Assembly: GCF_001591365.1 (NCBI RefSeq)
Contig: NZ_BCUT01000007.1
Location: 620,001 to 684,000, forward strand
Source: Variovorax paradoxus NBRC 15149
GTDB lineage: Bacteria > Pseudomonadota > Gammaproteobacteria > Burkholderiales > Burkholderiaceae_C
DNA length: 64,000 nucleotides
Reading direction: 5' to 3'
Shown here: positions 1 to 9,237 of the stretch, piece after piece
Layout: each line of letters begins with the position of its first letter
Position numbering within the stretch: the first letter of the stretch is position 1
Notes under the pieces: model-generated
What the model was told of the DNA's origin: nothing
What the model saw: the letters and a program-made list of their open reading frames with translations, nothing else
Databases searched by the model: none
Translations under genes and position numbers: made by a program

Positions 1-275
1 CGATCGGCGACGAGGAAGAAGAGGGTTGGGAAGGCTGCCTCTCGGTGCCGGGCCTGCGCGGCGTGGTGCCGCGCTTTGCCAACATCCGCTATACCGGCTT
101 CGACCCCTACGGCGATCCGATCGACCGCGTCGCGAGCGGCTTTCATGCACGCGTGGTGCAGCATGAAGTCGATCACCTGCTGGGCAAGCTCTATCCGATG
201 CGGGTGCGCGACTTCTCGCGCTTCGGCTATACCGACGTCCTGTTTCCAGGGCTGGACGCGAACGACGACGAGTGA
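1..275 (+). CDS. def: Peptide deformylase, C-terminal part (5' end outside window)
   Basis: Removes the formyl group from the N-terminal Met of new proteins in the cytoplasm, just ahead of methionine aminopeptidase. The reading frame is open from the left edge to the TGA at 273-275, giving about 90 residues, roughly half of a usual 170-180 residue enzyme. Motif 2 (EGCLSVPG), with its metal-binding Cys, and motif 3 (QHEVDHLLGK), with HExxH metal ligands and catalytic Glu, are both complete. An internal ATG at 45 is not the start, because motif 2 begins upstream of it. It converges on the DoxX gene. Identification is firm; only the truncation by the window limits it. Confidence 0.95.
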   Translation, partial: IGDEEEEGWEGCLSVPGLRGVVPRFANIRYTGFDPYGDPIDRVASGFHARVVQHEVDHLLGKLYPMRVRDFSRFGYTDVLFPGLDANDDE

Positions 276-284
276 CGAAAGAAC

Positions 285-303
285 GGCCGGCACGCCGCCG
301 GCC
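285..303. terminator. Hairpin between convergent def and doxX
   Basis: A perfect 7 bp stem (GGCCGGC / GCCGGCC, loop ACGCC) lies in the 50 bp between the two convergent stop codons. It is followed on the plus strand by a pyrimidine-rich run rather than pure T. It probably ends def transcription; activity as an intrinsic terminator is inferred. Confidence 0.5.
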
Positions 304-325
304 GCATGCTTCCTTCCTTCTTCCT

Positions 326-721
326 TCAGTTGTACTTGCCGCCCAGGCCGAACCGGCCGCCGCCGAAGAGCGCAATGGCAAGTGCCGAGAACAGGAACAT
401 GCCCTGCAGTTCCAGCGCCCAGCCGCCCTGGCCATTGAGTGCGCCCAGGTCTTTCCGGTGCACGAGCCAGATGGCCACCAGCATGTTGAGCGCAACGATC
501 AGCGCAGCCGGACGGGTGAACAGGCCCACGATGAGCAGCACGGGCGCAAGGATCTCGGCCACATAGACCAGGTAAGCCATGGCGGCCGGCAAGCCGTGGG
601 ATGCCAGCATGCCGCCGATGCCGTCGACGCCCTTGCCGACCTTCGCAATGCCGTGCAGCAGGATGAGGATGCCGAGCGCGACGCGCAGAACGAGCTTGCC
701 GGTGTCATCGGATTTGGTCAT
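326..721 (-). CDS. DoxX family membrane protein
   Basis: 131-residue integral membrane protein with four predicted hydrophobic segments and the typical DoxX opening (RVALGILILLHGIAKV) and later segments (AEILAPVLLIVGLF, ALNMLVAIWLVH). The family is linked to redox or thiosulfate:quinone chemistry in some organisms, but most members have no known function. I start it at the ATG at 721 (MTKSDDTG); the frame is open further upstream, but that part runs into the promoter region and start of the divergent aapJ gene and lacks family features. It is divergent from the amino-acid ABC transporter and convergent with def. Confidence 0.85.
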   Translation of the reverse strand: MTKSDDTGKLVLRVALGILILLHGIAKVGKGVDGIGGMLASHGLPAAMAYLVYVAEILAPVLLIVGLFTRPAALIVALNMLVAIWLVHRKDLGALNGQGGWALELQGMFLFSALAIALFGGGRFGLGGKYN

Positions 722-828
722 GTGCAGATTCCTGGTGAAGTGATTGAAGGCCCGTATGTTAGTGAATGCGGCGCCCAAGAAAAACACCGTGCCGGCGCCT
801 GCGGCATATGCATCCAACCGCCCGTTCT

Positions 829-858
829 TTGGCAGAGTGGCGCGCAGCCTCGTACACT
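829..858 (+). promoter_or_regulatory. Candidate sigma70 promoter for the amino-acid ABC operon
   Basis: TTGGCA (829-834) and TACACT (853-858) are spaced by 18 bp, 32 bp upstream of the first ATG of the operon, with an AGGAGA ribosome site at about 877. The match to consensus is fair. Found by eye only. Confidence 0.4.
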
Positions 859-890
859 GGCTTTTGCTTGTTGTTGAGGAGAACACACCA

Positions 891-1925
891 ATGAAGAACC
901 GATTCCGTCCCGCACTGGCCATGGCCGCAGCCGTTGCAGCGCTTGCCGCTGCCGCCCCCGCCTTTGCCGGCAAGACCCTCGATGCCGTCAAGCAGCGCGG
1001 CACCGTCAAGTGCGGCGTGACCAATGGCGTGGCCGGCTTTTCCGCGCCCGATACGCAGGGCAACTGGTCGGGCCTGGACGTCGACACCTGCCGCGCCATT
1101 GCGGCGGCCGTGCTGGGCGACCCGAAGAAGGTCGACTTCGTGCCGCTCAATTCGCAGCAGCGCTTCTCGGCGCTGCAGGCCGGCGAGATCGACATCCTCG
1201 CGCGCAACACCACCTGGACGCTCACGCGCGATGCGTCGCTGGGCTTCAACTTCACCACCATCACCTACTACGACGGCCAGGGCTTCCTGGTGCCGAAGAA
1301 GCTCAAGGTGACGAGCGCCAAGCAGCTCAAGAACGCGACCATCTGCACGCAGTCGGGCACCACCAACGAGAAGAATGTGTCCGACTACTTCCGCGCGCAG
1401 AACATCCCGGTCAAGACGGTGGTGTTCGAGAGCTTCGAAGCCTCGTTCAAGGCCTTCTTCTCCGGCCGCTGCCAGGCCTTCACCACCGACGCCTCGGCGC
1501 TGGCGGGCCTGCGCAACAAGGAAGCGCCGAACCCCGACGACTACGTCATCCTGCCCGAGCTCATTTCCAAGGAGCCGCTCGCGCCGCTGGTGCGCCGCGG
1601 CGACGACGAATGGTTCGCCATTGCCAAATGGGTGCCCAACGCGCTCATCGAGGCCGAGGAATTCGGCATCACGCAGGCCAATGCCGACGAGCTCAAGGCT
1701 GGCAGCAAGGACCCGGCGCAGCAGCGCCTGCTGGGCGCCGGCGAAGACCTGGGCAAGCTGCTGGGCCTGGACAAGGACTGGTCGTTCCGCGCCATCAAGG
1801 CCGTCGGCAACTACGGCGAGATGTTCGAGCGCAACGTGGGCCCCAAGTCGGTCCTGAAGCTGCCGCGCGGCTCGAACAACCTCTGGAACAAGGGCGGCCT
1901 GATCTACGCACCACCGGTTCGATGA
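891..1925 (+). CDS. aapJ: Polar (general L-) amino-acid ABC transporter, periplasmic binding protein
   Basis: 344-residue type-II periplasmic binding protein of the SBP_bac_3 family. A signal peptide covers about residues 1-26 (a Lys/Arg start, an Ala-rich core ending APAFA, mature start GKTLDAVK). The body carries family landmarks: a KQRGTVKCGV opening, SGLDVDTCRA, and the NTTWTLTRD stretch typical of the AapJ/BztA branch, which binds many L-amino acids. The ATG at 891 has AGGAGA upstream and begins the signal peptide; the longer open frame from 744 is not used. Its stop overlaps the next start by ATGA, so translation with the permease is coupled. Confidence 0.92.
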   Translation: MKNRFRPALAMAAAVAALAAAAPAFAGKTLDAVKQRGTVKCGVTNGVAGFSAPDTQGNWSGLDVDTCRAIAAAVLGDPKKVDFVPLNSQQRFSALQAGEIDILARNTTWTLTRDASLGFNFTTITYYDGQGFLVPKKLKVTSAKQLKNATICTQSGTTNEKNVSDYFRAQNIPVKTVVFESFEASFKAFFSGRCQAFTTDASALAGLRNKEAPNPDDYVILPELISKEPLAPLVRRGDDEWFAIAKWVPNALIEAEEFGITQANADELKAGSKDPAQQRLLGAGEDLGKLLGLDKDWSFRAIKAVGNYGEMFERNVGPKSVLKLPRGSNNLWNKGGLIYAPPVR

Positions 1926-2920
1926 GCAGCGGAGCCTCGCGCCGCGGCGCCTGGCTGGGCTGGGTCGTCCAGGCGCTGCTGGTGCTGGCCGTCGTGGCCG
2001 GCGCGGCCTGGGTCGTGAACCATGCGCTCGAGGTCTTGCGGGCGCGCGGCGTCCGATCGGGCTTCGACTTTCTTACTGAGCCCGCGGGCTTCTCCATCAG
2101 CGAAGGCTGGCTCGACTTCGATGCCAGCCAGCCGTTCTGGCGCGCCTTCCTCGCGGGCCTGGTCAACACGGTGCGCGCCTCGGTGCCCGCCGCCATCTTT
2201 TCGGTGGTGCTCGGCACCTTGATCGGCATCGGCCGGCTCGCGCCTCACGTGCTGCTGCGCGGCATCTGCACCGCTTATGTCGAGCTGCTGCGCAACGTGC
2301 CACTGCTCGTGCAGCTGCTGATGCTGGCCTTTGCGATTGCCAACCTGCTGCCTGATCCGACCGAACCCGTGCGGCTGCTGCCGGGCGTGTGGCTCAGCAA
2401 GGGCGGCCTCAGCGTGCCCTGGCCGGCGTCGGGCGAGGGTGGCTGGTGGCCCACGCATTTCGATTGGCCCGAGCGCGGCGACTTCGGCGTGAGCGGTGGC
2501 GCGGCGCTGAGCCCGGAGTACGTGACCATCGTCGCGGGCCTGTCCTTTTACTCGGCCGCGTTCGTGGCCGAGATCGTGCGCGCCGGCATCCTCTCGGTGC
2601 CGCAGGGGCAGGTGCTTGCGGGCCAAGCGCTGGGACTCGCGCCGGTGCAGCAGCTGCGCATCGTGATCCTGCCGCAGGCGCTGCGGGTGATCGTGCCCTC
2701 GCTCACCAACCAGCTGCTGAGCCTCGTCAAGAATTCATCGCTCGCGGTGGCCGTGGGCTATCCGGAACTGGTGTCGGTGGCCAACACCACCATCGGCTCG
2801 AACGGCCGTGCCTTCGAGTGCATCGCCATCATCATGGCGGTCTATCTGCTGCTGTCGCTGCTGATCTCCTTCGGCATGAACCGCTACAACGCGCGCGTCG
2901 CGCTCAGGGGCTGGCGATGA
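1922..2920 (+). CDS. aapQ: Amino-acid ABC transporter permease (AapQ type)
   Basis: 332-residue inner-membrane permease of the HisM/AapQ family. An N-terminal membrane segment is followed by a periplasmic stretch and a permease core (LLRNVPLLVQLLML; later the cytoplasmic EAA loop with QALGLAPVQQLRIVILPQA) that contacts the ATPase. Its length and the long loop between early segments fit AapQ/BztB rather than the short HisM type. The start at 1922 lies inside the aapJ stop (ATGA), and its own stop overlaps the next start in the same way. It should pair with AapM to form the channel. Confidence 0.92.
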   Translation: MSSGASRRGAWLGWVVQALLVLAVVAGAAWVVNHALEVLRARGVRSGFDFLTEPAGFSISEGWLDFDASQPFWRAFLAGLVNTVRASVPAAIFSVVLGTLIGIGRLAPHVLLRGICTAYVELLRNVPLLVQLLMLAFAIANLLPDPTEPVRLLPGVWLSKGGLSVPWPASGEGGWWPTHFDWPERGDFGVSGGAALSPEYVTIVAGLSFYSAAFVAEIVRAGILSVPQGQVLAGQALGLAPVQQLRIVILPQALRVIVPSLTNQLLSLVKNSSLAVAVGYPELVSVANTTIGSNGRAFECIAIIMAVYLLLSLLISFGMNRYNARVALRGWR

Positions 2921-3975
2921 GGAACGTGGCCCAGGGCCCGATCGCCTGGCGCAGCGAACTCTGGGGTTCGCCGCCGCGGGCGCTGGCGACCGTGCTGCTG
3001 CTCGCGCTGCTGGCATGGGGCGGCTACCGCGCGGTCGAATGGGGCGTGCTGCACGCCGTCTTCCGGCCTGACGCGGAAGCCTGCCGCGCGGTGCAGCATG
3101 GCGCCTGCTGGGGCGTGGTGGCCGAGAAATGGCGCCCGATGCTGTTCGGCCGCTTTCCCTACGAAGAGCAATGGCGCCCGGCCATTGCCGTGGCCGTGCT
3201 GTCGGCCGTCACCATACTGAGTGCCTGGCCGCGCAGCTGGCGCTGGTGGCTGGCGCCGCTCTGGGTGGTGGCGCTCGTGCTGTTCGTGCTGCTGATGCGC
3301 GGCGGCGTGGCGGGCCTCGCCCCCGTGCCGACCAGCCGCTGGGGCGGATTGCCGCTCACCATCGGCCTGGCGGTGGTGGGCCTCGCGCTGGCCTTTCCGC
3401 TCGCGCTGCTGCTCGCGCTCGGGCGCCGCTCGGGCTGGCCGGTGGTCCGCACGCTCAGTGCGAGCTACATCGAGCTGGTGCGCGGCGTGCCGCTGATCTC
3501 GGTGCTGTTCATGGCCTCGTTCCTGCTGCCGCTGCTCTGGCCCGCGGGCTGGCAGCCCGATGTGCTGGTGCGCGTGCTGGCGGGGCTCACGCTGTTCGTT
3601 GCGGCCTACCTGGCCGAGATCATCCGCGGCGGCTTGCAGGCCGTGCCGCGCGGCCAGACCGAAGTGGCGATGGCGCTGGGCTTCGGCCGCTGGCCGGTGC
3701 AGCGGGACATCGTGCTGCCGCAGGCCCTGCGGCTGGTGGTGCCGGCGCTGACCAACAGCGTGGTCGGTACCTTGAAGGACACCTCGCTGGTCACGGTGGT
3801 CGGCCTGTTCGAGCTGACCGGCGCGCTGGGCCTCGCACTCGGCGGCGACCCGACCTGGCGGCCGTTCTACCTCGAGGGCTACCTCTTCGTTGCGGCGGTG
3901 TACTGGGTGCTGTGCTTCGGGCTGTCGCGCTACAGCGTGTGGCTCGAGCGGCGGCTGGGAGAGGGCGCGCGCTGA
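2917..3975 (+). CDS. aapM: Amino-acid ABC transporter permease (AapM type)
   Basis: 352-residue partner permease. A conserved core near residues 165-300 includes ELVRGVPLISVLFMASF and the EAA loop (ALGFGRWPVQRDIVLPQA, then LTNSVVGTLKDTSL). A long N-terminal extension with extra membrane segments is normal for AapM/BztC. It overlaps aapQ by ATGA. The operon ends here: only 15 bp separate its stop from the convergent phosphoglucomutase, and no ATPase (AapP) gene follows, although aapP normally completes this operon. Confidence 0.92.
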   Translation: MRNVAQGPIAWRSELWGSPPRALATVLLLALLAWGGYRAVEWGVLHAVFRPDAEACRAVQHGACWGVVAEKWRPMLFGRFPYEEQWRPAIAVAVLSAVTILSAWPRSWRWWLAPLWVVALVLFVLLMRGGVAGLAPVPTSRWGGLPLTIGLAVVGLALAFPLALLLALGRRSGWPVVRTLSASYIELVRGVPLISVLFMASFLLPLLWPAGWQPDVLVRVLAGLTLFVAAYLAEIIRGGLQAVPRGQTEVAMALGFGRWPVQRDIVLPQALRLVVPALTNSVVGTLKDTSLVTVVGLFELTGALGLALGGDPTWRPFYLEGYLFVAAVYWVLCFGLSRYSVWLERRLGEGAR

Positions 3976-3990
3976 ACGCGCCGGCCGCAC

Positions 3991-5643
3991 TCAGCCCGCC
4001 AGCGCCTTGTCGACCAGCAGCTGCGCCTCCTCGAGGATGCGGCCCAGGTGCTCGGCGCCGAGAAAGCTCTCGCCGTAGATCTTGTAGATGTTCTCGGTGC
4101 CCGAGGGCCGCGCGGCGAACCAGCCGTTCTCGGTGACCACCTTCACGCCGCCGATGGCCGCGCCGTTGCCGGGTGCGTGGCTCAGCACCTCCTGGATCTT
4201 CTCGCCGGCAAGCTCGGTGGACAGCACCTGCTGCGGCGACAGGCTCGAGAGCTTCTTCTTCTGCTCGACGGTGGCCGCCGCATCCACGCGATTGGCCACC
4301 GGCTGGCCCAGCGCCTGCGCCAGTTCGGCAAAGCGTTCGCCGGGATCGCGCCCGGTGCGCGCGGCAATCTCGGCCGAGAGCAGGGCGGGCACGATGCCGT
4401 CCTTGTCGGTGGTCCATACCGTGCCGTCGCGCCGCAGGAAGGTAGCGCCCGCGCTTTCCTCGCCGCCAAAGCCCAGCGACGAATCCACCAGCCCGTCGAC
4501 GAACCACTTGAAGCCGACCGGCACCTCGTACAGCCTGCGGCCCAGCCGGGCGGCCACGCGGTCGATCATCTGGCTGCTGACCACCGTCTTGCCCACGGCC
4601 GCATGCGCCGCCCACTGCGGCCGGTGCGTGAAGAGGTAGTCGACCATCACCGCCAGGTAGTTGTTGGGCGGCAGCAGCCCCGCACTGCGCGTGACGACGC
4701 CGTGGCGGTCATGGTCGGTGTCGCAGGCAAAGGCAATGCCGAAGCGCTCCCGCAGGCCGATCAGCTGGTGCATGGCGTCGGGCGACGACGGGTCCATGCG
4801 GATGCGGCCGTCCCAGTCGAGCGACATGAAGCGGAAGGTGGGGTCGACCTCCTGGCTCAGCACATTGAGCCGCCCGAGCTTGTAGCGCTCGGCGATGGCC
4901 GGCCAGTAGCGCACGCCCGCGCCGCCCAGCGGGTCGACACCCAGGTCGATCTCCACGCCGCGGATCGCATCCATGTCGAGCACCTGCGCGAGGTCTTCGA
5001 CGTAGGTGTTGAGGTAGTCGTGGCGGTGCGTGGTCGGGGCGCGCAGCGCCTGGGCGAGCGGCAGGCGCTTCACGCCCTTGAGGTCCGCCGCAAGAAAGGC
5101 ATTGGCCGCGGCTTCGACCGCCGAGGTGATGTCGGTGCCCGCGGGGCCGCCATTGGGCGGGTTGTACTTGAAGCCGCCGCTTTCGGGCGGGTTGTGCGAA
5201 GGCGTGATCACGATGCCGTCGGCCAGCCCCGCCGTGCGACCGCGGTTGTAGACCAGGATCGCATGCGAGACGGCGGGGGTGGGCGTGTACTCGTCGTCCT
5301 TCGAGAGCATCAGCTCGACGCCGTTGGCCGCCAGCACTTCCACCGCGCTGTTGAAGGCGGGCGTGGAAAGCGCATGCGTGTCGATGCCGAGGAACAGCGG
5401 GCCGTCGATGCCCTTCTGGCGCCGGTAGTCGGCAATGGCCTGGCTCATGGCCAGCACATGCCATTCGTTGAACGCGTTGTCGAAGGAGGAGCCGCGGTGG
5501 CCCGAGGTGCCGAAGGCCACGCGCTGCGCGGGCACCGAGGGATCGGGCCGGCCCGTGTAGTAGGCCGAGACGAGGCGCGGGACATTGACGAGCAGGTCCA
5601 GCGGTGCGGGCTGGCCTGCGAGGGGATTGGTTTTCTGGCTCAT
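3991..5643 (-). CDS. pgm: Phosphoglucomutase (alpha-D-glucose phosphate specific)
   Basis: Interconverts glucose 1-phosphate and glucose 6-phosphate in the cytoplasm, supplying precursors for surface sugars and glycogen. 550 residues, close to the 546 of E. coli Pgm. The phosphoserine loop TPSHNP is at about 147-152 (Ser149), the Mg site CDTDHDR near 310, the sugar loop GGEESAG near 390 and the phosphate-binding RPSGTENIYK near the C-terminus. I start at the ATG at 5643 (MSQKTNPLAG), which matches the family N-terminus; an extra 27 codons are open upstream but do not resemble it. 88 bp separate it from glnD upstream. Confidence 0.95.
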   Translation of the reverse strand: MSQKTNPLAGQPAPLDLLVNVPRLVSAYYTGRPDPSVPAQRVAFGTSGHRGSSFDNAFNEWHVLAMSQAIADYRRQKGIDGPLFLGIDTHALSTPAFNSAVEVLAANGVELMLSKDDEYTPTPAVSHAILVYNRGRTAGLADGIVITPSHNPPESGGFKYNPPNGGPAGTDITSAVEAAANAFLAADLKGVKRLPLAQALRAPTTHRHDYLNTYVEDLAQVLDMDAIRGVEIDLGVDPLGGAGVRYWPAIAERYKLGRLNVLSQEVDPTFRFMSLDWDGRIRMDPSSPDAMHQLIGLRERFGIAFACDTDHDRHGVVTRSAGLLPPNNYLAVMVDYLFTHRPQWAAHAAVGKTVVSSQMIDRVAARLGRRLYEVPVGFKWFVDGLVDSSLGFGGEESAGATFLRRDGTVWTTDKDGIVPALLSAEIAARTGRDPGERFAELAQALGQPVANRVDAAATVEQKKKLSSLSPQQVLSTELAGEKIQEVLSHAPGNGAAIGGVKVVTENGWFAARPSGTENIYKIYGESFLGAEHLGRILEEAQLLVDKALAG

Positions 5644-5731
5644 GTCGAGGGTTGCCGTTCGAGTTGAAACAAGAGTCGGCACCATCATGCCGCAGGATGC
5701 GCCTGCGGATGAAACAAGCGGCAAGCGGGCC

Positions 5732-8338
5732 TCAGGAGGCCAGCGCTTCCATCAGGTCGGTCTCGATGGCCAGCTGCGTCTTCTGGCCCTGCAATTCGGG
5801 CCCGCTGATCAGGAAGGTGTCTTCCACGCGCTCGCCGAGCGTCGTGACCTTGGCGAGCTGCAGGTTCAGGTGATGCCGGGCGAGCACGCGCGCCACCGAA
5901 TAGAGCAGCCCGGCGCGGTCGCTGGCCGAGATGTTGAGCAGCCAGCGCTGCGCCTTGTCGTCGGGCAAAAGGCTGATGCGCGGCTTGATCGGAAAGCTGC
6001 GCACGCGCCGCGACACGCGGCCCACGCTGGGCGGGGGCAGGGGGCCGGCTTCGGTCAGCGTCTGCGCCAGGCCCGACTCCACCATGCTGATGAGATCGCG
6101 GTAGTGATCGGGCAGGAAGGTGGTCACCACCTGAAACGTGTCGAGCGCGTAGCCGTTGGTCGCGGTGTGCACTTTCGCATCGAGGATGCTGAACGAAGCC
6201 TGGTCGAAGTAGCCGCAGATGCGCGCGAAGAGGTCGGGCTGGTCGGGCGTGTAGACCACCACCTGCAGGCCTTCGCCCACCGGCGAAAGGCGGGCCCGCA
6301 CGATCGGCGGCGCCTTGGGGTCGATGGGCACGTTGGGCGGCGGCACGAAGCGCGAGAGCTGCTTGGCATGCCAGGCGATCTCGGTGGCTTCATGGCGCAT
6401 GAAGTAGCCGACGTCGAGCGTGGCCCACAGGGCCTTGTGGGCCTCGAAGGGCTGCGCGTGCAGGGCCAGCTGCACCAGCGCCTCGCGCTTGCGCGATTCC
6501 ACCTCGGCGTCGGGGTCGGGCATGCGGCCGCCGAGCGCGCGCAGCGTGTAGCGGTACAGGTCTTCGAGCAGCTTGCCCTTCCAGGCATTCCACACGCGCG
6601 GCGAGGTGCCGCGGATGTCGGCCACCGTCAGCAGGTAGAGCGCCGTGAGGTAGCGCTCGTTGCCCACGCGCCTGGCGAAGGCGCCGATCACCTCGGGGTC
6701 GCTCAGGTCCTGCTTCTGCGCGACCTGGCTCATCACCAGGTGCTCCGCAACCAGGAATTCGATCAGCCTGGAATCCTCGCGCGCAATGCCGTGCTGCTTG
6801 CAGAAGCGCTGCACGTCGCGTGCGCCGAGCGTGGAATGGTCGCCGCCGCGGCCCTTGGCGATGTCGTGGAACAGCGCCGCCACGTAAAGGATCCACGGCT
6901 TGTCCCAGCCGGCCGCGAGCTGCGAGCAGAACGGGTACTCATGCGCATGCTCGGCGATGAAGAAGCGCCGCACGTTGCGCAGCACCATCAGGATGTGCTG
7001 GTCCACCGTGTACACGTGGAACAGGTCATGCTGCATCTGCCCCACGATGCTGCGGAACACCCGCAGGTAGCGCCCCAGCACCGAGGTCTGGTTCATGAGC
7101 CGGAACGCATGCGTGATGCCGTAGGGCTGCAGCAGGATGCGCATGAAGGTCTGGTGGTTGACCGGGTCGTTGCGGAACTTGCTGTCCATCACGTGGCGCG
7201 CGTTGTAGAGCGCGCGCAGCGTACGGGCCGACAGGCCCTTCACGCCGATGGTCTTCTGGTAGAGCAGGAAGGTTTCGAGAATGGCGTGCGGCTCGCGCTC
7301 GTAGAGGTCGTCGCTCGCAATCTCGATGAGGCCTGCGCGCTCGAAGAAGCGCTCGTTGATCGGCGTGTGCTGCTCGTCCACCGGCTGCAGCCGCTCCGCA
7401 ATGTTCAGCAGCAGGATCTGGTTGAGCTGCGACACCGCCTTGGCCGCCCAGTAGTAGCGCCGCATCAGCGCCTCGCTCGACTTGCGCTGCGATTCGCTTT
7501 CATAGCCGAAGCTTGCCGCCACCGCGGTCTGCAGGTCGAACACCAGGCGGTCCTCGCGCCGGTTGGCAATCACGTGCAGGCGCGCGCGGATCAGCGAGAG
7601 CAGCGCTTCGTTGCGCTTGATCTGCTGTGCCTCGAACGAGGTGGCCAGGCCGTTCTTGGCCAGGTCGTCCCAGCGGCTGCCGAAGCCCGCGGCCTTGGTC
7701 ATCCAGAGGATGGTCTGCAGGTCGCGCAGGCCCCCCGGCGATTCCTTGCAGTTGGGTTCGAGCGCGTAGGGCGTGTTGTCGAACTTCTGGTGGCGGTGGC
7801 GCATTTCCTGCGACTTGGCCACGAAGAAGGCCTGCGGATCGATGGCGCGTGCAAAACGCCGGCGGAAGCCCACGAAGAGCTTCTTGTCGCCCGTGATCAG
7901 CCGCGATTCGAGCAGCGAGGTCTGGACTGTGACGTCCTTCTCGGCTTCGGCCAGGCACTCGTCGACGGTGCGCACGCTGGAGCCGATCTCGAGCCCCGCG
8001 TCCCAGCAGTGGCCGATGAAGGCCTCGATGCGCGCAGGATCGATCGCGCCGGCCTCGCCCTCGGGCGGCAGCAGCAGCAGCACGTCGACATCGGAGTAGG
8101 GGAACAGCTCGCCGCGGCCGAAGCCGCCCACGGCCACCAGCGCGAGCGCGTCGCCGAAATCGGCCTCGCGCCAGAGCGTGCACAGCGTCTGGTCGGCCAG
8201 CGCCGACAGCTGCCGCAGCACCGTGTGCACGCTGCGCGTGGGCGCGCGCGCAAAGCGCAGGGTGTCGAACAGCGCCAGCTTCTTCGCGCGATAGGCCTCG
8301 CGCAAGGTGGCGACGTCGATCTTGGCGGGTTCGATCAC
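5732..8338 (-). CDS. glnD: [Protein-PII] uridylyltransferase / uridylyl-removing enzyme
   Basis: Glutamine sensor of nitrogen control. It adds UMP to PII when glutamine is low and removes it when glutamine is high. 868 residues with the GTG start at 8338 (VIEPAKIDVA), a normal length. The order is: nucleotidyltransferase domain with GGFGRGELFPYSDVD (about 71-85), HD hydrolase domain with LFHDIAKGRGGDH (about 485-498), then two ACT domains near 696 and 802. The frame is open to 8530, but that extension would run into map and has no family match, so GTG is preferred. Only 34 bp follow the map stop, so map and glnD are probably co-transcribed. Confidence 0.95.
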   Translation of the reverse strand: MIEPAKIDVATLREAYRAKKLALFDTLRFARAPTRSVHTVLRQLSALADQTLCTLWREADFGDALALVAVGGFGRGELFPYSDVDVLLLLPPEGEAGAIDPARIEAFIGHCWDAGLEIGSSVRTVDECLAEAEKDVTVQTSLLESRLITGDKKLFVGFRRRFARAIDPQAFFVAKSQEMRHRHQKFDNTPYALEPNCKESPGGLRDLQTILWMTKAAGFGSRWDDLAKNGLATSFEAQQIKRNEALLSLIRARLHVIANRREDRLVFDLQTAVAASFGYESESQRKSSEALMRRYYWAAKAVSQLNQILLLNIAERLQPVDEQHTPINERFFERAGLIEIASDDLYEREPHAILETFLLYQKTIGVKGLSARTLRALYNARHVMDSKFRNDPVNHQTFMRILLQPYGITHAFRLMNQTSVLGRYLRVFRSIVGQMQHDLFHVYTVDQHILMVLRNVRRFFIAEHAHEYPFCSQLAAGWDKPWILYVAALFHDIAKGRGGDHSTLGARDVQRFCKQHGIAREDSRLIEFLVAEHLVMSQVAQKQDLSDPEVIGAFARRVGNERYLTALYLLTVADIRGTSPRVWNAWKGKLLEDLYRYTLRALGGRMPDPDAEVESRKREALVQLALHAQPFEAHKALWATLDVGYFMRHEATEIAWHAKQLSRFVPPPNVPIDPKAPPIVRARLSPVGEGLQVVVYTPDQPDLFARICGYFDQASFSILDAKVHTATNGYALDTFQVVTTFLPDHYRDLISMVESGLAQTLTEAGPLPPPSVGRVSRRVRSFPIKPRISLLPDDKAQRWLLNISASDRAGLLYSVARVLARHHLNLQLAKVTTLGERVEDTFLISGPELQGQKTQLAIETDLMEALAS

Positions 8339-8372
8339 GGCAGTGTCCGGAGCCGTGCGCCGCTCGCGCGGC

Positions 8373-9197
8373 TCACGTTTTCGTGGAAGTGACGAACGAG
8401 GGCAGGGGTGGGCTGCCTTCGGACAGCGTGAGCACCTCGTAGCCCGTTTCGGTGACCAGCACCGTGTGTTCCCATTGCGCCGACAGCGAATGGTCGCGCG
8501 TGACGATGGTCCAGCCGTCGTACTGGCCACCCTTGAAGTCTTCCTTCACCTCGCGCTTGCCGGCGTTGATCATCGGCTCGATGGTGAAGATCATGCCGGG
8601 CTTGAGTTCTTCCAGCGTGCCCGGCCGGCCGTAGTGCAGCACCTGCGGCTCTTCGTGAAAGCGCTGGCCCACGCCGTGGCCGCAGAATTCGCGCACCACC
8701 GAATAGCCCTGGCCTTCGGCGAATTTCTGGATCGCATGGCCCACGTCGCCCAGGTGCGCGCCCGGGCGCACCTGCAGGATGCCGTGCCACATGGCCTCGA
8801 AGGTGATGCTGCACAGGCGCTTGGCGGCAATGGAGGCATCGCCGATGATGTACATGCGGCTGTTGTCGCCGAACCAGCCGTCCTTGATGACGGTCACGTC
8901 GACGTTCATGATGTCGCCCTTCTTCAAGGGCTTGTCATTGGGAATACCGTGGCAGACCACGTGGTTCACCGAGGTGCAGAGCGACTTCGGGAAGGGCACG
9001 CTGCTCGCGCCCATGTAGCCCACGGTGGCCGAGGTGGTGCCCTGCTTGACCATGTATTCGGCGGCCAGCCGGTCGACGTCGTTCGTGGTGATGCCGGGCT
9101 TGATGAGGGGCGTGAGGTAGTCCAGCACCTCGGAGGCCAGGCGGCAGGCGACGCGCATGGCTTCGATGCCTGCGGCGTCTTTGTAGGTAATGCTCAT
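8373..9197 (-). CDS. map: Methionine aminopeptidase, type I
   Basis: Cleaves the initiator Met after deformylation. 274 residues. The metal and substrate residues of the pita-bread fold are visible: NHVVCHGIP (His), VDVTVIKDGWFGDNSR (two Asp), EFCGHGVGQRFHEEP (His, His), FTIEPM (Glu) and QWEHTVLV (Glu). The start (MSITYKDAAG) is the usual type-I N-terminus. It heads a minus-strand pair with glnD and is divergent from purL. rpsB, often next to map, is not in that position here. Confidence 0.95.
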   Translation of the reverse strand: MSITYKDAAGIEAMRVACRLASEVLDYLTPLIKPGITTNDVDRLAAEYMVKQGTTSATVGYMGASSVPFPKSLCTSVNHVVCHGIPNDKPLKKGDIMNVDVTVIKDGWFGDNSRMYIIGDASIAAKRLCSITFEAMWHGILQVRPGAHLGDVGHAIQKFAEGQGYSVVREFCGHGVGQRFHEEPQVLHYGRPGTLEELKPGMIFTIEPMINAGKREVKEDFKGGQYDGWTIVTRDHSLSAQWEHTVLVTETGYEVLTLSEGSPPLPSFVTSTKT

Positions 9198-9237
9198 CCC
9201 GGAATTATCCCATTCACCAGAAGAACCTGCCCCCGAC

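Noticed and set aside
5585..8392. A 935-codon plus-strand frame opposite pgm and glnD
   Set aside because: Same reason: antisense shadow of well-identified genes.
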